In this document: one piece after another, positions 1 through 8,771 of the stretch
How positions within the stretch are numbered: position 1 is the stretch's first letter
Layout: each line of letters starts with the position of its first letter
Source of the DNA: Microcaldota archaeon
GTDB taxonomy: Archaea; Micrarchaeota; Micrarchaeia; Micrarchaeales; CABMGC01
Direction of reading: 5' to 3'
DNA: 41,844 bases
Assembly (NCBI GenBank): GCA_021845465.1
Contig: JAKBRL010000006.1
Coordinates: forward strand, 1-41,844
Notes under the pieces: model-generated
Databases searched by the model: none
Told to the model about the DNA's origin: nothing
What the model saw: only the letters and a program-made list of their open reading frames with translations
Position numbers and translations under genes: made by a program

Positions 1-1304
1 TACAACGAATAGCTGTTTAGCCAGTTTATTGAAGGGAAATGCTTCTGCTGTGCCAGTGAGGCATCCAGAGCCCAGAAGGTCTTGACTACCTTAAGCGTTC
101 CCTGTGATACCGGTTCGGTTATGTCTCCTCCGGTAGGCGAGACTGCACCTATTATTGTAACCGAGCCTGTCTTTCCATTCAATGCTTCTACCTTTCCGCT
201 TCTTTCGTAGAACTCAGCAAGCCTCTTTGGCAGATATGCCGGATATCCTTCCTCTCCAGGCATCTCTTCAAGCCTTGCAGATATCTCTCGCATTGCCTCA
301 GCCCATCTTGAAGTGGAGTCTGCCATCATTGCAACATTGTATCCCATATCCCTGAAGTACTCCGCTATTGTTATTCCGGCATAGATGCTTGCCTCTCTTG
401 CAGCTACTGGCATATTGGAGGTGTTTGCTATGAGTATGGTCCTTTCCATAAGCGGCCTTCCCGTAGACGGGTCTTTAAGCTCAGGGAATTCGACAAGAAC
501 GTCTGTCATCTCGTTGCCCCTCTCCCCACATCCTGTATATATGACTATATCAGCATCAGAATATTTTGCCAAGCTCTGCTGCAGGACAGTCTTCCCGCTG
601 CCGAAAGGCCCAGGCACTGCCGCAGTTCCTCCTTTCGCTATGGGGAAAAATGTATCGACTATTCTTGTTCCTGTCTTCAGAGCCTCATCTACTCTATATT
701 TGCTCTTTATAGGAGAAGGAATCCTCACTGCCCTTGTCTGCATCATATTTATTCCTGCCTTCTTCCCGTTCCCAGTATCAACTTCAGCGATTATATCCTC
801 TATTGTAAAGATTCCGGATTCAATGCTCTCTATACTTCCTTCTATTCCATTAGGGATCATTATATAATGCTTTATGAGTTCTGTCTCCTGTACATGTCCT
901 ATTATGGTTCCGGAAGATACCTTGGAACCCTTTTTAATTCCAGCTTCCTTCTCAAACTTCCACTTCTTCTTTCTATCCAAAGGCGCAGCTATGACTCCTT
1001 TTGCTATGAATATACCACTGCTCTTTTCTATAGCGCTGAGCGGTCTCTGTATTCCATCATAAATATTGCTGAGTATTCCCGGACCCAGCTCCACAGAGAA
1101 TGGAAGTCCTGTAGAAGTCACTTTCTCTCCAGGCCTCAATCCTGTAGTGTCCTCATATACCTGAATTACGGCATCGTCTCCTTTGAGCTGTATTATCTCG
1201 CCTATAAGGTTTGTGTTTCCTACATGTACTACGTCATACATGCCGCTGCCCGTCATTTCTTTGGCTATCACCAAAGGACCTGAAATTCTCTTGATTGCTC
1301 CCAT
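1..1304 (-). CDS. atpA: A-type ATP synthase subunit A, catalytic (partial, C-terminus off the left edge)
   Basis: This is the nucleotide-binding catalytic subunit of the archaeal rotary ATP synthase A1 head, which makes or hydrolyses ATP in the A3B3 hexamer. I translated the minus strand by hand. It opens [12 protein letters not shown] and contains the long non-homologous insert typical of subunit A. The P-loop GPFGSGKT lies at about residues 232-239, the family motif [10 protein letters not shown] follows, then [17 protein letters not shown]. About 434 codons are present, so roughly the last quarter lies outside the window. The ATG at 1304 is in frame with a GTG at 1313; I prefer the ATG. 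It is the seventh gene of the operon and starts 15 nt after atpF. B and D would be expected further left. Confidence 0.97.
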   Translation of the reverse strand, partial: MGAIKRISGPLVIAKEMTGSGMYDVVHVGNTNLIGEIIQLKGDDAVIQVYEDTTGLRPGEKVTSTGLPFSVELGPGILSNIYDGIQRPLSAIEKSSGIFIAKGVIAAPLDRKKKWKFEKEAGIKKGSKVSSGTIIGHVQETELIKHYIMIPNGIEGSIESIESGIFTIEDIIAEVDTGNGKKAGINMMQTRAVRIPSPIKSKYRVDEALKTGTRIVDTFFPIAKGGTAAVPGPFGSGKTVLQQSLAKYSDADIVIYTGCGERGNEMTDVLVEFPELKDPSTGRPLMERTILIANTSNMPVAAREASIYAGITIAEYFRDMGYNVAMMADSTSRWAEAMREISARLEEMPGEEGYPAYLPKRLAEFYERSGKVEALNGKTGSVTIIGAVSPTGGDITEPVSQGTLKVVKTFWALDASLAQQKHFPSINWLNSYSL

Positions 1305-1319
1305 AACATACACTTTTTA

Positions 1320-1652
1320 TTATTTTTTACCGGCTATGTCTATTCCAATTGCCCTGATTATAAGCTTTCTCAATGTGTCTGCGCTCTTCTCATCTCCATA
1401 TTCTGGTATCTCGACAAATATGGGTGAAATGCTGCTTTCTATAATATTCAGTATCTTCTTGTCTTTTATTTTTCTTGCAAGCACTGTGGGTATTATCACA
1501 AGGCCTATCTCATTATTCTGCATCAACTCTCTTACTGCATTTTCTGCATCTTCGCCTCCTTCCGCATCATATGATATAGGTGTGCCGCTAAGCCTGAATC
1601 CTAGTGTAAGCTCAGGCCTGCCTATCACGGCTATCTTATATTTACTATTCAT
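1320..1652 (-). CDS. atpF: A-type ATP synthase subunit F
   Basis: This is a small central-stalk subunit of the A1 domain, which binds near D and modulates ATP hydrolysis. The protein has the F-subunit layout: a first strand KIAVIGRPELTLGFRLSG, a middle LVIIPTVLA strand and a short C-terminal helix. It is about 110 residues, a normal length for the family. The ATG at 1652 overlaps the stop of atpC as ATGA, a typical translational-coupling arrangement, so I chose it. An in-frame ATG five codons upstream (1667) has GATAGG immediately before it and is an alternative. It lies between atpC and atpA. Confidence 0.93.
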   Translation of the reverse strand: MNSKYKIAVIGRPELTLGFRLSGTPISYDAEGGEDAENAVRELMQNNEIGLVIIPTVLARKIKDKKILNIIESSISPIFVEIPEYGDEKSADTLRKLIIRAIGIDIAGKK

Positions 1653-2725
1653 TCTGCCGTTTTCCATCCTATCAGCATATTCATGTCTTTACTATCAAGG
1701 CCATACTCGCTGCCATTGGCTATGATGCGCAGCAGATAAACCTCAGCTTCCTTCATATAAAGGTAGGAAAGTATAGTCGCAAAAGAGAGTATCCTGTGTC
1801 CTGTGTACTTCTCTGCGCTCTTTATCATCGCCCTTCTTATGCCTACCTCGAACACAAGGAGCCTTTTCGACTCGTCGTTATTGTAAAAAGCCAAAGAATC
1901 CCCAAGGTCGAAAAACTTCAGCTGCAAGACCATCTCCGAGAGATCCTTAGATCCGTTGTAAATGTTCTCTATCTCATTCTTAGGGATGTTTCCATTCTGT
2001 ATAAGCAGACTAGAAAAGCCCGACAGTTTAATGCCTGCCTTTTTAGCCCTTATAGCTGTAAGGACATTCCTCATGTCTATCTCCATCTTTATGACTTTCG
2101 AAGCTGACCAATGTTCTTCACTGTCTAATTTCTCCGAGAGCTCTGCAATATTCTGGTAGTATCGCCTGTCCATAGCTGAGAGTGCCTCAAAGATATTCTG
2201 CGTCTTTGCATAAGCCTCAGAGGCATCTTGAAGCATCTTCTTGTATGGTGAATTTATCATCAGCTTATGCAGCATAGATTCTACAGAATCCTCGCGCATT
2301 GCCTCCTTTATGACAAGGTTTCCATATCTCCCAACATTTATCATATACTTGGATATGGAATCAAAATCCTTCTTTCTATCCTTAGCCTCTATTGCTATCC
2401 TTATATTGTGCATGCTCCATCTGCCTGTTATGCTTCTGAGTATTTCTATGTCATCTCCTTTGGCAAGCGTTACAAGCTTTCTGAGATTTCTTGCGAGGTT
2501 CATGCTCAGAGCAAATTCAACCATTTCGGACTTTGACTTCATTCCCTCAAATTCCTCAAGGTCTTTCCTGTAATCCTCATCGGAAAGCATGGATATTATC
2601 TCGTTTATGTCGCGCTTGCCGGATATCTCCTGCAGTTTCTTCTGGCTCAAAAGTCTGGATTTCATAGCATTTACTCTAGCGCTAGAGTATCCGTACTTTC
2701 TGGCATTCTTCAGAATTGCAGGCAA
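1649..2725 (-). CDS. atpC: A-type ATP synthase subunit C
   Basis: Subunit C (equivalent to eukaryotic d) caps the membrane rotor ring and joins it to the central stalk. The N-terminus carries the family signature YGYSSARVNAMKSRLL at about residues 11-26. The rest is a helical protein of 358 residues, normal for the family. No ATG exists before residue 21, inside the conserved motif, so translation must begin at the TTG at 2725. A GTGG element precedes it by four bases. It starts ten bases after the atpE stop and overlaps atpF by four bases. Confidence 0.95.
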   Translation of the reverse strand: MPAILKNARKYGYSSARVNAMKSRLLSQKKLQEISGKRDINEIISMLSDEDYRKDLEEFEGMKSKSEMVEFALSMNLARNLRKLVTLAKGDDIEILRSITGRWSMHNIRIAIEAKDRKKDFDSISKYMINVGRYGNLVIKEAMREDSVESMLHKLMINSPYKKMLQDASEAYAKTQNIFEALSAMDRRYYQNIAELSEKLDSEEHWSASKVIKMEIDMRNVLTAIRAKKAGIKLSGFSSLLIQNGNIPKNEIENIYNGSKDLSEMVLQLKFFDLGDSLAFYNNDESKRLLVFEVGIRRAMIKSAEKYTGHRILSFATILSYLYMKEAEVYLLRIIANGSEYGLDSKDMNMLIGWKTAE

Positions 2726-2735
2726 TAAACCACTA

Positions 2736-3341
2736 TCATATCATTTCTTCTTCAGTCCTTTCATCATTTCGGGTTTTTTTGTTACCGAAGAGCCTTGCAG
2801 AGACCATGTTTCTTACCACATCTATGTTATCTTCTATCAGGACATCTGGGCTTATCCTTAAGGCCATGCTTCCATCCTTTGACTTCAGGAGAATATCCTC
2901 TCCATCATGATTCTTGACGACTACCTTTTTCTTCAGCGACTCGACAAGCTTCTGATTATTTTTAGATGCAAAAATAACTATCTCGCCAGGGTAAACCTCA
3001 CCGAATTTGGAGATTCCAGATTCAAGCATCTCTTCCATGTATTTCTCCTTAAGGATGCCTTTCATCCTTGAGGCAATATCTGTTGTAACTCTCTCGAGAG
3101 CAAGTCCCCTGGCCTCAGCAAGCATGCTCTCTATCTCTATCCCTATTGCAATCTCATGCTCTTTCAACATTCTCCTTGTTTCGGCATTGGCATCTTCCTG
3201 TGCCTTGCGCTCTATCTCCTTGGCTCTCGCTTCAGCCTCGGAAAGTATCCTGTGAGCCTCTGAGGAGCCCTCTTCCTTTATTCTGGAAGCTGTCTCCTCA
3301 GCCTCATCAAGGATCTTCTTTCTCACATTCTCCAAAGGCAT
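2736..3341 (-). CDS. atpE: A-type ATP synthase subunit E
   Basis: Subunit E pairs with H to form the peripheral stalk (stator) of the A-type ATP synthase. The first 110 residues or so are an Ala/Glu/Arg-rich coiled coil with repeats such as ARAKEIERKAQED. The C-terminal half is the globular head that contacts A and B. At 201 residues it is a standard size. The ATG at 3341 follows AAGGTAG at close spacing. The C-terminus is unusually charged (KKTRNDERTEEEM). It lies 13 nt after atpK. Confidence 0.94.
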   Translation of the reverse strand: MPLENVRKKILDEAEETASRIKEEGSSEAHRILSEAEARAKEIERKAQEDANAETRRMLKEHEIAIGIEIESMLAEARGLALERVTTDIASRMKGILKEKYMEEMLESGISKFGEVYPGEIVIFASKNNQKLVESLKKKVVVKNHDGEDILLKSKDGSMALRISPDVLIEDNIDVVRNMVSARLFGNKKTRNDERTEEEMI

Positions 3342-3354
3342 CTTACTACCTTGG

Positions 3355-3597
3355 CTATATGAGCCCTGCTGAGAGCATTATAAGTATTGCGACTACGAAA
3401 CCGAATATGAGCAGTGTTTCAGGAAGCACATAGAAGAGAAGTGCAATTCCTGTGCTCTCCGGTTTCTCCGCTATCATACCAAGACCTGCAGATCCTACTG
3501 CTGCCTGAGCCATTCCTGTACCTATGGCCCCTCCGAGTATCGCCAAGCCTGCTCCAACTGCTGCTATTGCCGTTCCTATCGATAATGACACTACCAT
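3355..3597 (-). CDS. atpK: A-type ATP synthase proteolipid subunit K (rotor ring)
   Basis: This 80-residue proteolipid forms the membrane rotor ring that carries ions. It is one two-helix hairpin: a Gly/Ala-rich first helix (about residues 8-33) and a second helix (about 50-78) holding the ion-binding glutamate in LPETL (Glu60). The first helix has GGAIGTG, with Thr27 near where Na+-binding rings often have Gln. The coupling ion therefore cannot be read from the sequence. The ATG at 3597 follows GGTGA at four bases, a clear ribosome binding site. It lies between atpI and atpE. Confidence 0.96.
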   Translation of the reverse strand: MVVSLSIGTAIAAVGAGLAILGGAIGTGMAQAAVGSAGLGMIAEKPESTGIALLFYVLPETLLIFGFVVAILIMLSAGLI

Positions 3598-3607
3598 GTT
3601 TTCACCA

Positions 3608-5470
3608 TTATTCTTCAGTATTAACTCTTCTGTAAGCGAAAGGGTTGAACTTTATTCCGCTTCCAGTATAAAACTTTGTATAAAACTCTATGAAATTAAG
3701 CCTCACTGCCTGTACAGCTCCCTCAAATATTCCGAGTATCATATTCAGGAAGTGAAGCACAAGGAATATTATTATGTATAATACTATAAAGGGTCCCTGG
3801 CTCAGGCTTGGCATGAATGCCTTGTCTATAAGGAAGCCTATTATGACACTTGCAAGACCGAATCCCATTATTCTTGAATAACTTAGCGGATGAGTTACAA
3901 GGCTGGTTATCTCTGTTGCTTCTCCCGGGTTTGATGCCACAATGCCTACTATTGAGAGCACTGCCCCAACTGCAGCAATTATTGTTATATTTGCAGCAAA
4001 GAGCCCAAAGAATGCGCCTGCGATTGCTACTGTGCCAAGTATGACAACTCCGATTGAGAAGAGCTTTGCAAGTGCATGTTTCCTATGTCCATGCTTCATA
4101 TTATTAAAGAATCCAAGCATCAATCCAAGGCATACCTGGACTATTCCGAACAATATTGTTATTACTATCAATGAGGTCACATTGCTGAACCAGTTGAATC
4201 CGTGGAACCATGGTATGAAATACTGATTCAATCCTACACCCAGATACTGGTTGCTCAAAACACCGAATATTATTGCGGATATGGAGGTAAGCTGCCATAT
4301 TTTTGCTGTGTTGTGGACAAGCCCCTCTGGATTGGTTATCTTCGCCACATATGTTACAAAAGCAAGGGAGAGAAGTCCGTATCCGACATCGCTAAGCATC
4401 AATCCGTAAAATATCGGGAAGGATATTATGAATATCCATGTCGGGTCTATCTCATCGCTTCTTGGGGTAGAGTAGAAATTCATGAGGAAGTCAAAAGGCT
4501 TGAATATCTTGGGCCTGTTGAGATATGTTGGGGCAAGTTCATCCTTTCCGCTAAGCTTCTCTATGGCGTATCTGCCCTCGCTAGCATGCCCGACGACTCT
4601 GGAGAGCTCTGCCTCCTTTTTGATAGGTATCCATCCCTCTATCACTACTGCCTTGCCTGTCTTTTTGAACATCTGCAGAGCCTCCTCTCTAGAATTCTCT
4701 ATTTCTAGCATTTCCTTGGTATTTGCAAGCTTTGAATACTCCTTAACGCTTATCTCTTTCAGTTCATTAGCTATGCCTTCAAGAATCTTCTTATTTCTCT
4801 CTCTGGCATCACTCATCTTCTCTATTATGTTTAAGGGTTTCCCTTCAATGTATGTTGCATGAAGGTCAATCTCCTCAAGCTTCACATTCTTGAAAGCTTC
4901 ATCTATGTTTCTGTTTTTTTCATAAGCTATAAATATAAGTTTCTCTTTCTTTCCTGCATTCTCAGTTATGAATTCATGCTCTACCTTCATCTTCCTTATA
5001 TTTGACTCTACTACGGCTACCTGCCTCTCATCACCGACAAAGGCCTTAAATCCGAGAGTCTCTCCCCTAAGCTTTGAAAAATCTATATTAATCTTTTTAA
5101 AAAGTTCAGCGACGCGGAGCGCATAATTGGAGAGCGTGTTGTCCTCCTCTACTTGCTTTTTTCTATTTAGAAGGCTGTATATTTTTTCTGTTGTCTTTCT
5201 GCATGCATCTGCCCTGGCGAGCACTTCCTCAACACTTCCGTGCTTTTCCCTGGTTACTTTCTGTTTTTCAAGGACATTCATTGCTCCTTCAATGCTCAAT
5301 ATACTGTCGGAGAGCGTAGAAACAGATCCTTCGGGAGAATCGTTTTCCAGAGAAAGTGAACTCTTCCTGAGATCAAGCATGCCCATCCTGTGAAGAGCAG
5401 CAACAACCTTTTTTTTATCGGAATTCAGGCAGATAATTCTGATTTTCTGCATTGGTTCTGATCTAAGCAA
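3608..5470 (-). CDS. atpI: A-type ATP synthase subunit I (membrane stator a-subunit)
   Basis: Subunit I combines a cytoplasmic stalk-binding arm (about residues 1-310, coiled-coil rich) with a C-terminal membrane domain of about seven to eight helices that forms the ion half-channels. Recognisable blocks are DEIDPTWIFIISFPIFYGLMLSD at the first helix and the late HPLSYSRIMGFGLA segment with its channel arginine. At 620 residues it is slightly short but complete. The TTG at 5470 is preceded by GGTGA at four bases, the same arrangement as at atpK. An ATG six codons in (5452) has no ribosome binding site, so I prefer TTG. It starts directly after the atpH stop. Confidence 0.95.
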   Translation of the reverse strand: MLRSEPMQKIRIICLNSDKKKVVAALHRMGMLDLRKSSLSLENDSPEGSVSTLSDSILSIEGAMNVLEKQKVTREKHGSVEEVLARADACRKTTEKIYSLLNRKKQVEEDNTLSNYALRVAELFKKINIDFSKLRGETLGFKAFVGDERQVAVVESNIRKMKVEHEFITENAGKKEKLIFIAYEKNRNIDEAFKNVKLEEIDLHATYIEGKPLNIIEKMSDARERNKKILEGIANELKEISVKEYSKLANTKEMLEIENSREEALQMFKKTGKAVVIEGWIPIKKEAELSRVVGHASEGRYAIEKLSGKDELAPTYLNRPKIFKPFDFLMNFYSTPRSDEIDPTWIFIISFPIFYGLMLSDVGYGLLSLAFVTYVAKITNPEGLVHNTAKIWQLTSISAIIFGVLSNQYLGVGLNQYFIPWFHGFNWFSNVTSLIVITILFGIVQVCLGLMLGFFNNMKHGHRKHALAKLFSIGVVILGTVAIAGAFFGLFAANITIIAAVGAVLSIVGIVASNPGEATEITSLVTHPLSYSRIMGFGLASVIIGFLIDKAFMPSLSQGPFIVLYIIIFLVLHFLNMILGIFEGAVQAVRLNFIEFYTKFYTGSGIKFNPFAYRRVNTEE

Positions 5471-5797
5471 TTATTCACCGATTATCTTTCTTACTGCCTC
5501 AGCTGCAATCTCGTTTGCAGCATCATCATCTATTTTTAACCATTCTATCTCTTCGGCTCTCTTTCTTGCCTCAAGCAGTTTATGTTTTTTATCTCTCTCT
5601 ACCCTCTCTTTCTCACTCCTCACTGCGCCTTCCTTTATTGCAATGCTATCCTTCTCTGCCTTTTCTATGATCTCGCGTGCCTCCTCCTCTGCCTTATTTA
5701 TTTTGGAGATTTTGGCAGCGTTGGCCTTCTCAATCTTCTCCTGAGCCTCGGTTTCAGCCGCCAAGACCTCATCAATAGTTTCTATCTTGCTCATCAT
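5471..5797 (-). CDS. atpH: A-type ATP synthase subunit H (peripheral stalk)
   Basis: This is the partner of subunit E in the peripheral stalk. It is an almost uninterrupted Glu/Lys/Ala-rich coiled coil of 108 residues, of the pattern AEEEAREIIEKAEKDS, with a short C-terminal AAEAVRKIIGE segment. It is the first gene of the operon. A TATA-like box about 32 bp upstream implies a very short leader, so the ATG at 5797 (or the adjacent one at 5794) is the likely start. The identification rests on position (H-I-K-E-C-F-A is the usual archaeal order) and composition, since coiled coils carry little specific sequence. Confidence 0.88.
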   Translation of the reverse strand: MMSKIETIDEVLAAETEAQEKIEKANAAKISKINKAEEEAREIIEKAEKDSIAIKEGAVRSEKERVERDKKHKLLEARKRAEEIEWLKIDDDAANEIAAEAVRKIIGE

Positions 5798-5824
5798 TAA
5801 CAACTAGTTATTCGGATTAACCCA

Positions 5825-5833
5825 CATAAAAAG
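5825..5833 (-). promoter_or_regulatory. TATA box of the ATP synthase operon
   Basis: The minus strand reads CTTTTTATG here, centred about 32 bp before the atpH ATG. It sits in the short divergent gap shared with scpA. This is the only promoter-like site seen ahead of the seven-gene operon. Confidence 0.5.
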
Positions 5834-5954
5834 AAACACAATTTTATTTACAACACTTAAATTTAAATAATATTAAGGTAATACAACATGCTACGAAGTC
5901 AATCCAATAATGCTGAAGCCGGTTCTTTCATGCCTCGAGAAAATTCAAAAGATA

Positions 5955-5964
5955 TTTATTTATA
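5955..5964 (+). promoter_or_regulatory. TATA box of scpA (leaderless start)
   Basis: The sequence TTTATTTATA is centred about 23 bp before the ATG at 5982, the spacing expected for a leaderless archaeal transcript. It supports 5982 over upstream in-frame start codons, since those would lie upstream of the transcript start. Confidence 0.5.
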
Positions 5965-5981
5965 GAGTTCATACTAAATCC

Positions 5982-6680
5982 ATGGCGGCGATTCAGGTGG
6001 AAGAGATACTGCCAGCCGGGCAGAAAAAGCTAGACCTAGTCAGTTTTGTAAATTATGATACCTGGAAGGAGCTTCTCATAGAACTGGTGGAGAAACAGCA
6101 GCTTGATCCGTGGAACATAGACATAACTGAGCTCGTAAACAGCTACATAAGCGCAGTCAAGGCTCTAAAAGTGATGGACCTCAGAATACCTGCCAACATA
6201 ATTCTCGCTGCTTCTATTCTCCTGAGAATGAAGAGCAGCATGCTGACATTCTCAAATGAAGAGGAGTTCATTGAGGAGACGGCAGATTTTGGGAGAGTAA
6301 CTCCTTTAGTTGAGGAGCTTGTTCCCAGAATACGCCCTCCTGTAAAGCGCAGGCTCACTCTAGATGAATTGATAGAGGCTCTAGACGAAGCAATAAAGAT
6401 AACAGAACAGAAGGCATCAAAAGCCAAACCTCTTCCAATTCAGATTCCAACATTTGTCAAAGACGCAAACATAGAAGAAGACATGGAGGTTGTCTATGGC
6501 CATATTAAAAAGCATGCAGATAAGGAAAAGATGACAACACTCTCATATCTTCTCTCTGCTGTAGAAATGGACGACCTTCTTCTGGAATTATTCATTCCAT
6601 TGCTATTTCTTGCAAATAAAGGCAGAGTATCCCTGATACAGGAAAGCTTCTTCCAGGATGTCGTAATAAAGATAAAATGA
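5982..6680 (+). CDS. scpA: Segregation and condensation protein A (kleisin)
   Basis: ScpA is the kleisin that bridges the two heads of an SMC dimer to form the condensin ring that compacts and segregates the chromosome. The protein of about 232 residues shows the ScpA N-terminal block WKELLIELVEKQQLDPWNIDI followed by LRIPANIILAASILLRMKS, and a C-terminal helical/winged-helix segment that binds the other SMC head. The MAAIQVEE start at 5982 is supported by a TATA box 23 bp upstream. It is followed by scpB after 23 nt, the classic pairing. No smc gene is in the window. Confidence 0.93.
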   Translation: MAAIQVEEILPAGQKKLDLVSFVNYDTWKELLIELVEKQQLDPWNIDITELVNSYISAVKALKVMDLRIPANIILAASILLRMKSSMLTFSNEEEFIEETADFGRVTPLVEELVPRIRPPVKRRLTLDELIEALDEAIKITEQKASKAKPLPIQIPTFVKDANIEEDMEVVYGHIKKHADKEKMTTLSYLLSAVEMDDLLLELFIPLLFLANKGRVSLIQESFFQDVVIKIK

Positions 6681-6703
6681 GGCAGGGCCCCAGGTGCTAA
6701 AAA

Positions 6704-7165
6704 ATGGATGATTTTTCAGAATACAGCAAACTCGTTGAGGCTGCTCTCTTCATGTCTCCTAGGGCTCTGAGCCTCTCTGAAATAGCAAGCATTGTAGGCA
6801 TGGCATCGCTCGGCCCGCTCCAGGAGATATTAAACAAGCTTGTGGAAAAATACCGAAGCGGAGACACCTCGCTGGAAATACTCAGAATAAGTGACAAATA
6901 CATGTTCAGCCTCAAAGAGCCTTATGCTTCAAAGGTAGGCAGGCTCGCAAACGCTCCGGACCTGAGCAGGGGTTCACTGAGAATACTCGCCTACATAAAC
7001 AAGAACAATGGAATACTCCAGAGCAGAATAGTGAAGCTCTTCGGCGCTTCCACATACGAGTACATGAAAGAACTTGAAGAAAAGGATTTCGTCAAGACAG
7101 TAAAGCAGGGAAGAAGCAAAAAAGTAGAGACCACACTCAAATTCAAAGAATATTTTAATGTTTAG
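6704..7165 (+). CDS. scpB: Segregation and condensation protein B
   Basis: ScpB dimerises on the ScpA kleisin and regulates SMC. The 153-residue protein shows two winged-helix regions: SKLVEAALFMSPRALSLSEIA at the start and LRILAYINKNNGILQSRIVK near residue 95. The second is typical of ScpB (the usual version is LAIIAYRQPITRAEI). It is short compared with bacterial ScpB, normal for archaeal forms. The ATG at 6704 follows AGGTG by seven to eight bases. It forms an operon with scpA. Confidence 0.9.
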   Translation: MDDFSEYSKLVEAALFMSPRALSLSEIASIVGMASLGPLQEILNKLVEKYRSGDTSLEILRISDKYMFSLKEPYASKVGRLANAPDLSRGSLRILAYINKNNGILQSRIVKLFGASTYEYMKELEEKDFVKTVKQGRSKKVETTLKFKEYFNV

Positions 7166-7252
7166 CCACTACCTATTCTCCTTATAACAAACAAGCAATT
7201 AAGATCAAGCACAAAAGAGAAAGCAGCAAAATCAAATGTCAAGTCAAGATAT

Positions 7253-7324
7253 GGGCTCGTAGTCGAATGGTAAGACGCCTCCTTCACACGGAGGAGACCC
7301 GGAGTCCGATTCTCCGCGGGCCCA
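7253..7324 (+). tRNA. tRNA-Val (anticodon CAC)
   Basis: A full cloverleaf folds. The acceptor GGGCTCG pairs with CGGGCCC, the anticodon stem CCTCC/GGAGG encloses TTCACAC with anticodon CAC (7285-7287), and the T stem is CGGAG/CTCCG. The discriminator is A and no CCA is encoded. The T loop reads TCCGATT, so position 55 is C where nearly all elongator tRNAs have U (pseudouridine). The D stem is only about three pairs. Confidence 0.95.
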
Positions 7325-7465
7325 TGCCTCGTAAAAGTTTTATTTGCAATAATACCTATGGGTTATCCTTAACTGAGTATTTTTCTCATAAGCATTTCGG
7401 ATTTTTAGCGTAACAGGTTGTCTGGAAGGAAAAGGAAACCTTCCTTTCCTCTTCATCCTTTCCAA

Positions 7466-7894
7466 TCAGTTATCCTTCCTTATTAACGAAAGCGTTAGTA
7501 TCCCTAAGGTTAATCCTGCCATTATACCTGTAACTCCTGCTATCATACCTACAACATCATCAAGTGAAGTATCCAAATCCTTTTTGTCTTTACCATTCTG
7601 TGCATCAGATGTCTTTTTATTAAGCTCCTCTATTGTATTGTTTTTCAATCTGGAAGCAAACGTCTCAAGATCCTGTATGGACGCTTTGCCAATATCTTTT
7701 TTCAATTCTTTATTTATTCTTTCTATAGCTTCCTCTCTCTTCAGAACTATCAATTCCGATATCACTTTCACAGTCTGTTGGTCTATTGCCATTTTCGAAT
7801 TATCTGAATCAGCTCGAAGCAAAGGCATGCCAGATCCAAGAATAACTGTCGTTAAAACCGCTGCCCTTGCTGTTTTAATTACTACCGATTTCAT
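7466..7894 (-). CDS. Small secreted or membrane-anchored protein of unknown function
   Basis: I do not recognise a family. Starting at the ATG at 7894, the protein has a positively charged N-terminus and a hydrophobic signal segment (about residues 9-27). A charged helical region follows (EEAIERINKELKKD), then a C-terminal membrane helix (about 115-137) ending in RKDN. It would be anchored with its middle outside the cell. A TATA-like run ATATATAAAC at 7927-7936 lies about 35 bp before the ATG, so in-frame codons further upstream are unlikely starts. It stands alone, convergent with the tRNA-Val gene. Confidence 0.6.
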   Translation of the reverse strand: MKSVVIKTARAAVLTTVILGSGMPLLRADSDNSKMAIDQQTVKVISELIVLKREEAIERINKELKKDIGKASIQDLETFASRLKNNTIEELNKKTSDAQNGKDKKDLDTSLDDVVGMIAGVTGIMAGLTLGILTLSLIRKDN

Positions 7895-7985
7895 CTTATC
7901 ATCTACAATAATAGTTCCTGTTTCAGATATATAAACTTTAATTAAATAAGTCGAATTCAAGCATTAATTTTTGTATAAAAGTTAC

Positions 7986-8504
7986 TTACCCTCTCATTAT
8001 TCCTATGGCATGCCTGTCAATTATCCTCAATTTTTCATTCCCTATTTCGAGTTTTAAATTAATTTCAACCCTAGAAAAAGAGTTCACAAAATTACAAAAA
8101 CGAATTACAGCATCATCGGCTCTTCCTTCATTATAAAGGGTCCTTATTCTATTAAGTTCCCAACTCTTAAAACAAAACTGTTCCAAGGTAATATCCTCAA
8201 AACTGGTGACAGGCATTCTTGGCTTCTGCTCTCTAAGGCTTTCTGCCATTCCTCTTTCATAAAAATTCTCACCCCTCCTAACTGCTATAATACCCTTCTC
8301 CCTTGCTTTTAAACCACCATGGCTTATATTTGTTTCAAAATATGCAAAAGGCTCTGGAGTTCTATCTGCTCTATCCAAATCTTTAAGCAAGTAATCAAGT
8401 TCTTCATGCGTATTCTGATTTCCGCATCTTGCCAATTCTACTATCTGTTGTATTGCATTGTCGTAAACTCTAAATTTGTATTCAAATCCAACTTCGCTTA
8501 TCAT
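7986..8504 (-). CDS. Hypothetical cytoplasmic protein
   Basis: This is an unrecognised soluble protein of about 172 residues with mixed alpha/beta composition, no signal peptide and no cofactor motif. Visible segments include FEYKFRVYDNAIQQIVELA near the start and EINLKLEIGNEKLRIIDRHA at the end. The ATG at 8504 has GGGAT seven bases upstream and a TATA-like A/T run further up. A longer form from 8531 is possible. The unbroken frame and varied amino-acid use support a real gene, but no function can be given. Confidence 0.55.
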   Translation of the reverse strand: MISEVGFEYKFRVYDNAIQQIVELARCGNQNTHEELDYLLKDLDRADRTPEPFAYFETNISHGGLKAREKGIIAVRRGENFYERGMAESLREQKPRMPVTSFEDITLEQFCFKSWELNRIRTLYNEGRADDAVIRFCNFVNSFSRVEINLKLEIGNEKLRIIDRHAIGIMRG

Positions 8505-8771
8505 CAAAATCCCAAACTGAAACCAACACATTTATCAAAATAATAATAACATATCGGTATTAAATCCATGTGCATCATATCAAACAAAAGTAAATCTTTT
8601 TTTATCATATATATTAATGTGTGTCATCCAAATTCTATATATACAAAATCCACAGCACAAAATTTTTACATCATAAAGAAATAAATCAAAGCAGAATCAC
8701 ATATACTATTATATACTTTAACTGTGAAATATTATCGAATTGCAATCTGCATTCAATTAAAGGCTATTAAC

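Noticed and set aside
385..1725. Plus-strand frames opposite the ATP synthase genes
   Set aside because: They are antisense shadows of atpA and atpF, Ser/Leu-rich, and match no family.
3355..3597. Na+-specific rotor ring
   Set aside because: The LPET glutamate is present, but the residue near the usual Gln ligand in helix 1 appears to be Thr. The ion cannot be decided from this alignment by eye.
7422..7447. GGAAGG...CCTTCC stem after the small secreted-protein gene as a terminator
   Set aside because: Only six pairs with a purine-rich loop and no following T tract in the gene's direction.
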